A stretch of 17,327 nucleotides of DNA from Bacillota bacterium (GCA_023458355.1 JAEWZS010000094.1:1-17327); one strand, 5' to 3'. Positions 7,260-15,402 are shown, counted from the first letter of the stretch. Translations and numbers: made by a program. Notes: a model not told the origin generated them from the letters alone.

Positions 7260-8408
7260 TTACGCCTCAAACCTTCCTTTAACTAACGGATTTCCGTTTT
7301 TCACCATAAGTTTCCCTCGGGCAAACACATCGCGGATGGAAAGGTCTTTATGGTAAATGATTATGTCTGCATCCATACCCTCCTTTAGTTCACCCTTTAC
7401 GCCTTCAAGGCCAATCACTTGTGCAGTATTTCGGGTCAGAAAACAAAGTGCCTCCTCAAGCGTAAATACATTGTTTCTTACGGCGTTCTTAATCTCTTCG
7501 TGCAGTATATAAGGAGAAGTATATGTTATGCCGGTGCATACACCGTTTTTGTCAAAAACGGGCATACTGCCAAAAGCGTCGCTCGAGATGGTCATGCAAC
7601 GAGGATTCGCACCAAAGCTTTCGATGGCCTCGCGCATCAACGTAAATGTGCCTCCTACCCTGCCTGCTGTAAAGTCTACGCGACCTCCCATCATAGTAAA
7701 GCGCGCAGCGTCTTTTATCATCTCGCGCGAGCGGCCTACATGGGTTGGGAAATAAGTTTTGATGGGCAAATCGGACTGCTCAACAGCCTCAAACAAACGG
7801 CTGAAGCACTCTTTGCCGTTGCCCATGTGGATTGTAACAACCCCGGGCTTGCCGGAGAGCATGCCGCCTAAGCGCGCGTCGCTGCCAAGACGTATAAGCT
7901 CCTGCACCGTTATATTGGAGCTTCTGTGGTCATTAAGTGCCACTTTTACACCGACGACGCGATCGATGAGCGCAATATCGTTTATGACGCTTCCGGTTAT
8001 CGTGACGGACGGGTATTGGTACGAACCTGTCAGCATGTAGCATGTAACGCCCTCTTCATTGAGCGCACGGCATTTAAAAAGTAGGTTCTCAAGGCTTCGG
8101 CTAATACCATCGGTACCCAAAAGTCCTATAACGGTTGTTACACCGTTTTTAGTAAGTTCAGTAAGCGGTATTTCCGGTACGCGCGATGCAGGCCCTTGCT
8201 CACCGCCACCGCCTGTGATGTGAATATGCAAATCCATATAGCCGGGTACGGTAACAGCGCCGTTGGCATCGAACACTTCTACCCCATCAAGCTCCTCATA
8301 ACCTTGTATGGCTGGCAGAATTTTAAATAATTTATCGCCCTCGATAAGTATATCGCGCATGCCGAGATGCTCGGGCATATAAACGTCCGCATTTTTGATG
8401 AGCTTCAT
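7260..8408 (-). CDS. iadA: Isoaspartyl dipeptidase (beta-aspartyl-peptidase), IadA family
   Basis: This 382-residue zinc amidohydrolase cleaves beta-aspartyl (isoaspartyl) dipeptides, which arise when proteins containing damaged Asp/Asn residues are degraded. The binuclear metal site is complete by family comparison: H61 and H63 (HIHIT), carbamylated lysine K155 (GVKVALNDHRSS), H194 (IHMGNG), H223 (THVGR) and D277 (SSDAFGS). The substrate-binding GGGGEQGP (67-74, with E70) and SYQYP (129-133) are characteristic of IadA and separate it from dihydroorotases and hydantoinases. Length matches the family (about 390). The ATG is preceded by GGAGG with a 4-5 bp gap. It is the first gene of a probable two-gene operon with the ADP-ribosylglycohydrolase. 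Confidence 0.94.
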   Translation of the reverse strand: MKLIKNADVYMPEHLGMRDILIEGDKLFKILPAIQGYEELDGVEVFDANGAVTVPGYMDLHIHITGGGGEQGPASRVPEIPLTELTKNGVTTVIGLLGTDGISRSLENLLFKCRALNEEGVTCYMLTGSYQYPSVTITGSVINDIALIDRVVGVKVALNDHRSSNITVQELIRLGSDARLGGMLSGKPGVVTIHMGNGKECFSRLFEAVEQSDLPIKTYFPTHVGRSREMIKDAARFTMMGGRVDFTAGRVGGTFTLMREAIESFGANPRCMTISSDAFGSMPVFDKNGVCTGITYTSPYILHEEIKNAVRNNVFTLEEALCFLTRNTAQVIGLEGVKGELKEGMDADIIIYHKDLSIRDVFARGKLMVKNGNPLVKGRFEA

Positions 8409-8666
8409 ATTTCCTCCGTATGCGAATTGTAATAGTTAAAAAGACCGGTGCTTTACCATGTATGAACTGGTGCTTAATATTATTGTACATTCGATCTGAT
8501 ACAAAAGTCCATACACCGGTATTCATGCGAAGGTGCACATGCAAATTTACTATATGTAACAGAGCTTACGGTGTACGAAATGAAGCAACACGCCTGAATG
8601 CCGCGCCGCATAGAATGTTATAAAATAGGCAACCCATTGCCCCAAATGGCCAAAGGAGACGCGCCC
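8409..8666. promoter_or_regulatory. Divergent intergenic region iadA / DUF2935 with repeated AGCACC(A/G)GT
   Basis: On the minus strand a possible iadA promoter reads TGGACT-N18-TACAAT. Downstream of it the sequence A-AGCACC(A/G)GT occurs twice in the same direction (8466-8476 and 8444-8453), 22 bp apart or two helical turns. A third ACCGGT (8515-8520) lies upstream of the promoter. This looks like a repressor-binding array, though the protein is unknown. For the plus-strand gene there is a TATAAA-like -10 near 8620 with a weak -35. Confidence 0.4.
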
Positions 8667-9557
8667 ATGCTATTAAGTGAACGGTACATTATTTTCTCTC
8701 TCGAGCTGCATTTGTTTTTCGCCCGCATCATGAAGGAGCATTCATTGTTTCTCATGGCAGCCTATACGCCTGCAAACGCCGCCTTTATGCGCGAGGCGGA
8801 ACGCTATAAACAAAGGTTTGAAGAGTTGCTTTCTCAAGCCACAATGCTCGCCGATGGCATTGTGCGACAGGAAGTTCTACGTTCCGGCGAGGTTGTTACA
8901 GAGTTTACCGCATTAGCGGAGCGGCAGACGCAGCACTTTACCGGCATCAGCATCAACGAGAGCATTACCGCTCGTCAAGAAAATTTGCGCCCCGGCCTCT
9001 CTACTGTTTGGAACCCCATGCTTGCGCAGCAGGTACGTGTACTTAACCAAACGGCACTGCGGCTTATAGACGGCTTAATCTCGCTTAAGGAGCAAACATT
9101 ATCCCGCGTTTTAAGCTGCAACATGTTCACGATGAACTATCCGCTTCTTCTCGAGCATATCCTTCGCGAGGCAAGGCTGTATAGACAATATGTAAATACG
9201 CTTGAGACAGACGGGGACCTCGATCCGCAGGCCATGGGGCAAATCGAGCAATTTTGGAACCAAATCATGATGGAGCATGCAATGTTCATACGCGGGCTTC
9301 TTGATCCAACAGAAGAGGAGCTTATCAACACGGCCAACTCCTTCGCAATGGACTATGCACGACTTCTTGAAAGCAGCCGCGCTGCGCAGGATAGTGTTAT
9401 CGCAAATAACTCTTTAGCTGAGACCATAAAATTTAAGGAATTCAAGACGGCGGGCGTAACGGGTATTGAAGCATGTAAAATACGCTCCGTGATACTTCCG
9501 CTTTTAGCTGATCACGTATTAAGGGAAGCCAATCATTTCATAAGGCTGTTGAGCTGA
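8667..9557 (+). CDS. DUF2935 family protein, ferritin-like helical bundle
   Basis: This 296-residue, all-helical cytoplasmic protein belongs to the DUF2935 family found in Bacilli and Clostridia; its role is unknown. It is an internal duplication: residues 17-45 resemble 196-225 (FFARIMKEHSLF against FWNQIMMEHAMF), and 159-172 resemble 278-291 (PLLLEHILREARLY against PLLADHVLREANHF). Glu/His pairs recur on the helices (E13/H15, E24/H25, E163/H164, E203/H204, H283/E287/H290), as in ferritin-like or hemerythrin-like metal sites, so metal binding is a reasonable inference. I chose the ATG at 8667 because an AAAGGAGA site lies seven bases before it. A longer in-frame reading from 8598 adds 23 residues with no ribosome site. 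Monocistronic, with a strong terminator after it. Confidence 0.88.
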   Translation: MLLSERYIIFSLELHLFFARIMKEHSLFLMAAYTPANAAFMREAERYKQRFEELLSQATMLADGIVRQEVLRSGEVVTEFTALAERQTQHFTGISINESITARQENLRPGLSTVWNPMLAQQVRVLNQTALRLIDGLISLKEQTLSRVLSCNMFTMNYPLLLEHILREARLYRQYVNTLETDGDLDPQAMGQIEQFWNQIMMEHAMFIRGLLDPTEEELINTANSFAMDYARLLESSRAAQDSVIANNSLAETIKFKEFKTAGVTGIEACKIRSVILPLLADHVLREANHFIRLLS

Positions 9558-9577
9558 TGAATACATAAAGATAATGC

Positions 9578-9626
9578 GCAAGGCGCTCTGCGAATTTATA
9601 GCGTAGAGCGCCTTGCTTTGTGTTTT
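9578..9626 (+). terminator. Rho-independent terminator of the DUF2935 gene
   Basis: A 12-bp perfect GC-rich stem (9578-9589 with 9605-9616) extends by three further pairs including one G-U. The loop is short and the tail is TTTGTGTTTT. It lies 20 bp after the DUF2935 stop. It may also stop minus-strand transcription coming from the alpha/beta hydrolase, though the U-tract on that side is weaker. Confidence 0.9.
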
Positions 9627-9682
9627 CGATTTTATCTATAAGAGGCACGTTTTGATGCGAGCCTCATTGCTGTGAGGGAAAA

Positions 9683-10555
9683 CTATACGTTGGTTGGATA
9701 TACTACGAAATTATTGTCATAAACGAAGGGCTGGACATGGTTGACGCGATAGAGCCAGTCTTCAACCAACAGGTTGAATATCCCTTCCTTCTCGAAGTGG
9801 ACATTGTGGCCGGCGGCATCCAAAGAGACATAGGTCGCGCGGTCAAAGTTATCCATAAAGCGGAAGGCATCCTTATAGCCTACATAATGGTCTTGACGGG
9901 CTGCAACCCATAAGGAGGGCGCGCTGTGCTTGATGCTCAAGAAATCCTTCTCGCCAACAGACTCGTAGCCGTTCTTCTCAATCCAGCAAACATAGTCCAC
10001 ATCCTGGCAATCGATTCCGGGCTTCATGTCACGTTCAAAGATACGCCATGTGGTCTTGTTGATGACACAGGACCAGCGAGCCAATAGCTTATACTGCTCG
10101 GGGGTCATCTCCTTGGAGAATTCATGATCCTCCTCAACAACGGCCTTCACGGGGATCTGGCGGGGTGCGCGCTTGGCTATGGTGCAGGGCACAAGGAATA
10201 GCGTGCCGTCAATCTGCTCGCCGCGAAGCGCAATAAGACCCAGCATGAGGTAACAGCCATAGGACTGTCCGGTGAGAAGGAACTTCTCCTCCTTGCCAAT
10301 AAGCGCATCGATTGTGCCATCCAGAATGCTCAGCCAATCGTCAGTGCTCTTAAGATCGCCGCCGGGAGTCTTACCAAAGCCGGGAAGATCCACATAGATG
10401 CGGCGATAGCCTTCCTTCTTCTCGAATATGGGTTCCAGAGCGCCGGTCATCATGCGATGGTCGACCTCATAACCGTGGATATTGAACACGGGCTTGCCGC
10501 TGCCGTATTCCACATAATGGACCTGATGGCCCTTGACATTCACAAAACCTTCCAA
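9683..10555 (-). CDS. Alpha/beta-fold hydrolase
   Basis: This 290-residue serine hydrolase carries an intact catalytic triad: nucleophile S98 in GQSYG (96-100), acid D222 (ARQDHYVGY) and base H250 (DAAGHNVHFE). The oxyanion-hole HG is at 27-28. There is no signal peptide, so it is cytoplasmic. The family includes esterases, amidases, C-C hydrolases and aminopeptidases; the sequence does not tell which. The start is TTG at 10553-10555, supported by GAGGA six bases upstream. It is the last gene of the amidohydrolase-permease-hydrolase operon, 52 bp after the permease stop, which suggests it hydrolyses an imported substrate or an intermediate made by the amidohydrolase. Confidence 0.9.
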   Translation of the reverse strand: MEGFVNVKGHQVHYVEYGSGKPVFNIHGYEVDHRMMTGALEPIFEKKEGYRRIYVDLPGFGKTPGGDLKSTDDWLSILDGTIDALIGKEEKFLLTGQSYGCYLMLGLIALRGEQIDGTLFLVPCTIAKRAPRQIPVKAVVEEDHEFSKEMTPEQYKLLARWSCVINKTTWRIFERDMKPGIDCQDVDYVCWIEKNGYESVGEKDFLSIKHSAPSLWVAARQDHYVGYKDAFRFMDNFDRATYVSLDAAGHNVHFEKEGIFNLLVEDWLYRVNHVQPFVYDNNFVVYPTNV

Positions 10556-10607
10556 GTCAAATCCTCACTTTCTTGATTTTTAAGAGTTTATACATGTTAC
10601 TTTTCGA

Positions 10608-12011
10608 TTAAAATGGCCCGAGTTTGATTGCAACGGCAATGCATACGAAGATGATGACTGTCAACATAAGAATACCCCACAATGGCGCAAAGAATTTAAA
10701 CCACTTCTTGTAGGGGATGCCGGCAACCAGCAATATGCCCAGCAAAGTACCCTCGGTGGGCATGATGAAGTTTGCTAAGCCGTCACCAAGCTGAGCAGCC
10801 AAGCAGACCGTCTGACGGGTAATTCCGCTCATATCGCCCAGGGGCACCAAGATTGGGATGGTGATAACCGCCTGGCCGGAGCCAGAGGGAATGAAGAAGT
10901 CGATGATGGCTTGGATTATGGGCAGCATACCGGCGCTGACCATAGCGGATTTACCGACCACGACTTTGGACAGGTAGAAGATGATGGTGTCGATGATGCC
11001 GGCGGTGTTCATCACATAAAGGACAGCACGGGCAAAAAGCATAACCATAGCGCCAAAGAACATGTCCTTCATACCCTCGCCCATCATGTGCATAGTGTCA
11101 TTGAGAGAAAGACCATAAACTAAGCCGACAATGATGGACATGGCTGCAAAAGTAGCGGCTATCTCGGGGAAGTCAAATTTCAGTTGGATGGTACCATAGA
11201 TCAAGAAGGCAAAGAGCAGGACGAAGGTGATACCGGCGCGAATGAGAGCAGGCGTGAAGCGAGATTCTTCTGCAGAGTAGGCTTCAAACCTGGTATCCTC
11301 GACCTTAATGATAGCCTTACTGGGATCCTTTTTGACCTTACGGGCATAGTTCATCAAGAATGCATAGCTGATCAGCAGCAACGTTACGAAAACGATAGCG
11401 CGATACCACATGCCGGAGTATATGGGCAGCTCAGCAATCTTGTGAGCAATGGCGGTGAACAGAGGGTTGGTAAGAGAGGCGGCGAAGCCGCAGCAGGATG
11501 CCAAAATGATGATGCCGGCGCCGGTGACCACGTCATAGCCGAGGACCAGAACCAGCGGCACAACTACGGGGATCATGACCATAGCCAACTCCCACATGGA
11601 GGTGAAGGCCACCATAGTACCCCAGACGGCCATCAACACAAAGGAGATTATATAAAATCTTGTCTTCTGGAGCTTGCGGGTAAGGGCTTTCAGCGCGGTC
11701 TCCATCAAGCCTATGCGGGTAACCACACCAAAGGCAGCACCGGCAAAGAAGATCATAGCCATTAAGCTTGCGGCATCCTTAAAACCATTAAAGAAGGACA
11801 GCAAGAAAGTAGAAACGCCGGTGTAGACTTTCTCTGCGGCAAAGGCAAAGGAATTCGGATCAACCACATTGCGGCCATCCATTTGAATACGCTCATAGGC
11901 GCCGCCGGGGATGATATTTGCCAAGATGGTCACTGCGACCAGGATAATAAAGAGGTTCGTAAAGGGATGTGTGTCTTTACGAATTTTGTTTTCTTTTTTA
12001 AACAGACCCAT
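10608..12011 (-). CDS. YfcC/DcuC-family membrane permease
   Basis: This 467-residue integral membrane protein has about 12 hydrophobic helices and belongs to the YfcC/C4-dicarboxylate anaerobic carrier (DcuC, PF03606) group. Characteristic motifs are IPSGSGQ (374-380), QLGDG (407-411) and IMPT (416-419), with a matching loop in the first half (CCGFAASLTNP, 173-183), as expected of a protein with two inverted halves. Family members move dicarboxylates, amino acids or related anions by ion coupling or exchange; the true substrate here is unknown. The ATG follows GGAG seven bases away. It sits between the amidohydrolase (99 bp) and the alpha/beta hydrolase (52 bp), so it is probably the uptake system of the module. 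Confidence 0.92.
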   Translation of the reverse strand: MGLFKKENKIRKDTHPFTNLFIILVAVTILANIIPGGAYERIQMDGRNVVDPNSFAFAAEKVYTGVSTFLLSFFNGFKDAASLMAMIFFAGAAFGVVTRIGLMETALKALTRKLQKTRFYIISFVLMAVWGTMVAFTSMWELAMVMIPVVVPLVLVLGYDVVTGAGIIILASCCGFAASLTNPLFTAIAHKIAELPIYSGMWYRAIVFVTLLLISYAFLMNYARKVKKDPSKAIIKVEDTRFEAYSAEESRFTPALIRAGITFVLLFAFLIYGTIQLKFDFPEIAATFAAMSIIVGLVYGLSLNDTMHMMGEGMKDMFFGAMVMLFARAVLYVMNTAGIIDTIIFYLSKVVVGKSAMVSAGMLPIIQAIIDFFIPSGSGQAVITIPILVPLGDMSGITRQTVCLAAQLGDGLANFIMPTEGTLLGILLVAGIPYKKWFKFFAPLWGILMLTVIIFVCIAVAIKLGPF

Positions 12012-12110
12012 TTCTTTTCTCCTCTAAGCTTTCACACATTGTTTTCGTTGAAGAACCCCACATTCATCACACGCAACACTGGTGCCTATTCCAATCTATG
12101 GGCTTTCTTA

Positions 12111-13457
12111 TCATGCCAAACCGGCTCTGCGGGCTAAATCGAAGGCGGTCGTACGGGCTTTCGCCAAGGCCTCCTCCTCGTCAAAGCGCAAGAGCTTTCG
12201 GTTGTGCATCAGCAGTTCGCCGTGGACCATCGTGGAGTTAACCACATCAGGGGTAGCAGAATAGACGATGTTCGACAGGGGATTGAAACACGGTATCATG
12301 CAGGGCTGATTTTGATCGATAATCGCGAGGTCAGCATACTTGCCCACCTCCAAAGAGCCGATTTCCTTCTCCATGCCGATGGCCTTGGCGGCGTTGATGG
12401 TGACCATCTCAAAGACCTTAGCCGCCGTCATAATCTCAGGATCCAGATAGTGGACCTTATGCAGCAGTGCAGCGGACTTCATAACGTCAAACATATTCTG
12501 GTTATTGTTGCTGCAAGCGCCGTCAGGACCGGCAGTAACATTGACACCAAGCTTCATAAGCTCGGGAACCGGTGCCACGCCATCGGCAAGATATTGGTTG
12601 CTTACGGGATTGTGGGCAACGCTTGTGCCGGTCTCTGCGAGAAGCTGCTTGTCATGCTCACTGAGCCAGCAGCAGTGTGCCAAGAGCGCGTCATGGCCCA
12701 AGATACCAAGGCTGTGTGCGTACTCGATGGATGTCATATTAAAACGCTCCTGACATTCCTTTACGCGCTCGGCAGCTTCGGCAATGTGCATATTGATGCC
12801 CACTTTATTATCGTTTGCCACACCGCGCATGGCTTTAAGCATCTCCGCGGAGGCCAGTTTTTCATTGAGCGCCTCAACACGGACAGCAAGGCGTCCATCA
12901 GCAGCACCGTGATAGGTTTTTATAACACGCTCACATTCGGCAACTGCCTGAGGGATGGGTTCCCGCAGCGCTTCGGGAGCAGGTGCATGGTCGATGGTTG
13001 CACGGCCCAGCACACCTCGTAAGCCGCTCACTTTGGTGGCTTCAGCAATGTAATCTTGGCATTCAAGATCAATGTTCATGTAGTGGCAATCCACATAGGT
13101 GGTGGAACCGCCCTTAATCATCTCTACAGCCGTTAGCATGGTTGCGTCATAGCAGTCCTTGCCTCTGAGCGCTAAAGACATGGGGTAAACGCATTTTTTG
13201 AGCCAATCGGACAATGATGCGTCATCACCAAGACCCTTGTACAAGCATTGATAGAGATGGGTGTGGGCATTGATAAGTCCGGGAATCACAAGCATACCCT
13301 TTGCGTCTATAATCTCAGCACCGACATACTGCTTTTCAAGTTCCGCACTCTCACCGATAGCGGCAATGCGGCTCCCATTAACAGCAATGGCACCGCAATC
13401 AAAAGTTCTTCTCTGAGTGTCCATGGTGATGATCTTTGCGTTTTTGATAAGTTTCAC
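12111..13457 (-). CDS. ATZ/TRZ-type amidohydrolase (SsnA / chlorohydrolase / deaminase group)
   Basis: This 448-residue cytoplasmic metal-dependent hydrolase belongs to the amidohydrolase superfamily, in the mononuclear branch that includes TrzN, AtzB, SAH/MTA deaminase and guanine-type deaminases. The metal and catalytic residues are intact: H65 and H67 (NAHTHLYQ), H224 and E227 (NMHIAE), H261 (AHCCWLSEHD) and D312 (AGPDGACSNNN). The TSVAHNPVSN motif (278-287) is typical of this branch. The likely reaction is hydrolytic deamination or removal of a leaving group from a heterocyclic or amidine-like substrate; which one cannot be said. The start is GTG at 13455-13457, with AAAGGAG eight bases upstream. 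It is the first gene of the operon and lies divergent to the PucR-type regulator. Confidence 0.93.
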   Translation of the reverse strand: MKLIKNAKIITMDTQRRTFDCGAIAVNGSRIAAIGESAELEKQYVGAEIIDAKGMLVIPGLINAHTHLYQCLYKGLGDDASLSDWLKKCVYPMSLALRGKDCYDATMLTAVEMIKGGSTTYVDCHYMNIDLECQDYIAEATKVSGLRGVLGRATIDHAPAPEALREPIPQAVAECERVIKTYHGAADGRLAVRVEALNEKLASAEMLKAMRGVANDNKVGINMHIAEAAERVKECQERFNMTSIEYAHSLGILGHDALLAHCCWLSEHDKQLLAETGTSVAHNPVSNQYLADGVAPVPELMKLGVNVTAGPDGACSNNNQNMFDVMKSAALLHKVHYLDPEIMTAAKVFEMVTINAAKAIGMEKEIGSLEVGKYADLAIIDQNQPCMIPCFNPLSNIVYSATPDVVNSTMVHGELLMHNRKLLRFDEEEALAKARTTAFDLARRAGLA

Positions 13458-13502
13458 GCAGTCAACTCCTTTCTGTACATATCATGCACCATCCTTTTAT
13501 GG

Positions 13503-13531
13503 TGTATACGATTAGTGTAGCAAATCTCCAA
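13503..13531 (-). promoter_or_regulatory. Putative promoter of the amidohydrolase operon
   Basis: The minus strand has TTGGAG (13526-13531), a 17-bp spacer and TATACA (13503-13508). Both hexamers are moderate matches, as expected for an activated or repressed promoter. The CACCAT/ATGGTG inverted repeat overlaps the -10. Confidence 0.45.
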
Positions 13532-13672
13532 TGTGCATACTATGTACGCAATGGACAGTCTTTTTCTACCTTCCGTTGTACAACGTGTACATATCACCAA
13601 TACTTATATCCTCATTATTTGCATGTTTTCGCGTTTTTTCCAGTTTATTTCATGTGTAATTTCGTACATTTG

Positions 13673-13681
13673 TGCTAGAAT
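13673..13681 (+). promoter_or_regulatory. Extended -10 promoter of the PucR-type regulator gene
   Basis: The plus strand reads TG-C-TAGAAT (TAGAAT at 13676-13681), an extended -10 element, 53 bp before the ATG. No good -35 is seen, which is normal for extended -10 promoters. Confidence 0.5.
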
Positions 13682-13733
13682 TAGTTTAGTTATCAAACCG
13701 CTCAACCAACAGCCATATAATTAGGAAACAGTT

Positions 13734-15290
13734 ATGAACATTGAACAGCTTCTAAAAACCCCAGAATTTAAAGACTTCAAGCTGATTGCAGGTGCCGGTG
13801 GAAGCTACCGTGATATTACTGCAGTCAATGTAATCGATTCCCCGGACTGCCATTCTTACTTCCATGGCGGAGAGTTTTTACTGACAAACACCTATATCAT
13901 GAGGGATGACATTTCCATTCTCAAAGACATCATCACAGCCTGCGCGAAAATTGGTGTGAGCGCTATCGGTATTAAGCTGAACCGATTTATACGGGAACTT
14001 CCCGAGGATTACATCGACATGGCCAATAAGCTTAATTTCCCTGTAATTCTGCTGCCGGTGGATGTGGCTTTTGAGGGCATTATCCGTTTGGTTTATTCTG
14101 AGATTGTCAACACCCAGTACATACGCCTCGCATATTCCGAAAAAGTCCATAGTTCCTTTACACAACTGGTGCTCCAAGGCGGATCCACCCATCAGATACT
14201 TCATAATCTTAGCGAACTGATTAACCGGGATGTCTGCTATTATGACACCTTCTTTGAAAAGTATTACGACAGCCGCAGTGATGAACGCTTGCTCATTGAC
14301 CAGGCGCCGATCCCGCTTCAAGAAGCGCTCAGCCTCTATCCCCACCACCTTCTTGAGGTCTCAGGCACCAACTACGGCTTTCTTGTTGTTTTAGAGGACG
14401 AGGCTGATCCCGCCGGTATCATCAACCAGAACCATGCGGAAGCCGCCATACAGCACGCCAGCACGGTTTTAAAGCTTGACAGCCAGAAGAAGATATCCAA
14501 CTGGCAGATTGAAACCAGGCACCGAGATGTTTTTGTACAAGGGCTTCTTCTGAACACGTTCTCCTCCGTGGAGGAGATCAATGCCAGAAAGAGTATCTAT
14601 GGCTGGACATTTGAAAACGGAATCATAGCATGCGTTATCGGCTGCGATGAAAACTCTTGGGAGCACAACGGCTATGATCTGGACACACTCCTCTCCCATA
14701 AAATCAAGCAGTTCTATCCTCGATCCATGTGGACCAAGCTGGGTACACAGTTAGTTGTTCTTCTCGACCCCGGGAAGATGCCTTTACCCCGGTTTATGAA
14801 GGAACTTCAGCAAACCCTGCAGCAGCTCAAGCCCTATACCCAAGAAAAGCAATCGCTAAACATCCATGTGGGCATCGGTTCCTACAAACGCAGCCTCAAG
14901 GATGCTCATGAAAGCTACCGCGATGCCCAAACAGCGGAGCAGATCGGGCGCAAGCTGCAGCAGCGCGTTACCTGCTATGAGGAGTTGGGGCTATATAGGC
15001 TGCTCTCCCAAATAAGTGACAGCAGCTGCGTCTCCGAATTTTTAAGCCGCTATATCCTTAAGCTCGTAGAGTATGATGCTGCCCACAACAGCGAATATCT
15101 AAAAACCCTCCAACATCTCATCACCAACGATTGGAACCTGCAAAAAACAGCGGGGAGTTTGTACATCCACTACAACACCATCAAAAACCGCTACCATAAG
15201 ATTTCGGAGATATTATCTGAGGATCTTAATAACCCGGATGTCAAGATGAATCTTACGATTTCTCTTAAGCTGTTGCAGTTGGAAAAATAG
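13734..15290 (+). CDS. PucR/CdaR-family transcriptional regulator
   Basis: This 518-residue cytoplasmic regulator has three parts: an N-terminal PucR-type sensory domain (about 5-125), a central CdaR GGDEF-like domain (about 265-400) and a C-terminal HTH_30 helix-turn-helix (about 453-495; WNLQKTAGSLYIHYNTIKNR). Family members usually sense a small metabolite and activate genes for its breakdown, purines being the classic case in Bacillus PucR. Here the divergent amidohydrolase-permease-hydrolase operon is the obvious target. The ATG follows AGGAA six bases away. A strong terminator directly follows. The effector is unknown; purine-like compounds are one possibility because PucR and some amidohydrolases act on purines. 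Confidence 0.92.
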   Translation: MNIEQLLKTPEFKDFKLIAGAGGSYRDITAVNVIDSPDCHSYFHGGEFLLTNTYIMRDDISILKDIITACAKIGVSAIGIKLNRFIRELPEDYIDMANKLNFPVILLPVDVAFEGIIRLVYSEIVNTQYIRLAYSEKVHSSFTQLVLQGGSTHQILHNLSELINRDVCYYDTFFEKYYDSRSDERLLIDQAPIPLQEALSLYPHHLLEVSGTNYGFLVVLEDEADPAGIINQNHAEAAIQHASTVLKLDSQKKISNWQIETRHRDVFVQGLLLNTFSSVEEINARKSIYGWTFENGIIACVIGCDENSWEHNGYDLDTLLSHKIKQFYPRSMWTKLGTQLVVLLDPGKMPLPRFMKELQQTLQQLKPYTQEKQSLNIHVGIGSYKRSLKDAHESYRDAQTAEQIGRKLQQRVTCYEELGLYRLLSQISDSSCVSEFLSRYILKLVEYDAAHNSEYLKTLQHLITNDWNLQKTAGSLYIHYNTIKNRYHKISEILSEDLNNPDVKMNLTISLKLLQLEK

Positions 15291-15306
15291 CAGCAAGTAT
15301 ACTTAC

Positions 15307-15344
15307 AAAAGCTCTTTTGTCACGGTTGACAAAAGAGCTTTTTT
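15307..15344 (+). terminator. Rho-independent terminator of the PucR-type regulator gene
   Basis: A perfect 16-bp stem (15307-15322 with 15327-15342) closes a 4-base loop CGGT and ends in a T-run. The A-rich left side would also allow termination of minus-strand transcripts. It marks the right border of the catabolic module. Confidence 0.92.
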
Positions 15345-15402
15345 CGCTTCGCAAATCGGAGCGAAAACTTTTAAGTATGTAGCAAAGCCTAATTTGTTTT
15401 TT

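Larger units (their letters stand above)
13458..13733. promoter_or_regulatory. Divergent regulatory region of the catabolic module
   Basis: This is the 276-bp gap between the amidohydrolase and the PucR-type gene. An exact 11-bp direct repeat TGTACATATCA occurs at 13474-13484 and 13586-13596. Near them are the perfect palindrome GTTGTACAAC (13575-13584), an imperfect inverted repeat TGCATAC-TAT-GTACGCA (13534-13550) and a further GTACA at 13664. A separate inverted repeat CACCAT-N6-ATGGTG (13487-13504) overlaps the proposed -10 of the amidohydrolase promoter. These are strong candidates for binding sites of the PucR-type regulator. Confidence 0.6.

Noticed and set aside
7419..7871. 150-codon plus-strand open frame inside iadA
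   Set aside because: Antisense shadow of a well-supported gene.
11184..11765. 193-codon open frame on the plus strand, rich in Gly/Asp/His
   Set aside because: It is the antisense shadow of the permease gene. Its odd composition comes from reading hydrophobic codons backwards.
12204..13022. 272-codon open frame on the plus strand
   Set aside because: It lies antisense within the amidohydrolase gene, which has intact catalytic motifs and a good ribosome site. The antisense product resembles no family I know.
7260..13457. iadA and the ATZ/TRZ amidohydrolase both begin MKLIKNA
   Set aside because: The match is the first beta-strand common to the amidohydrolase superfamily. The rest of the two proteins differs too much to suggest a local duplication.
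13878..14348. 156-codon minus-strand open frame inside the PucR-type gene
   Set aside because: No ribosome site and no recognisable domain; the plus-strand gene explains the region.
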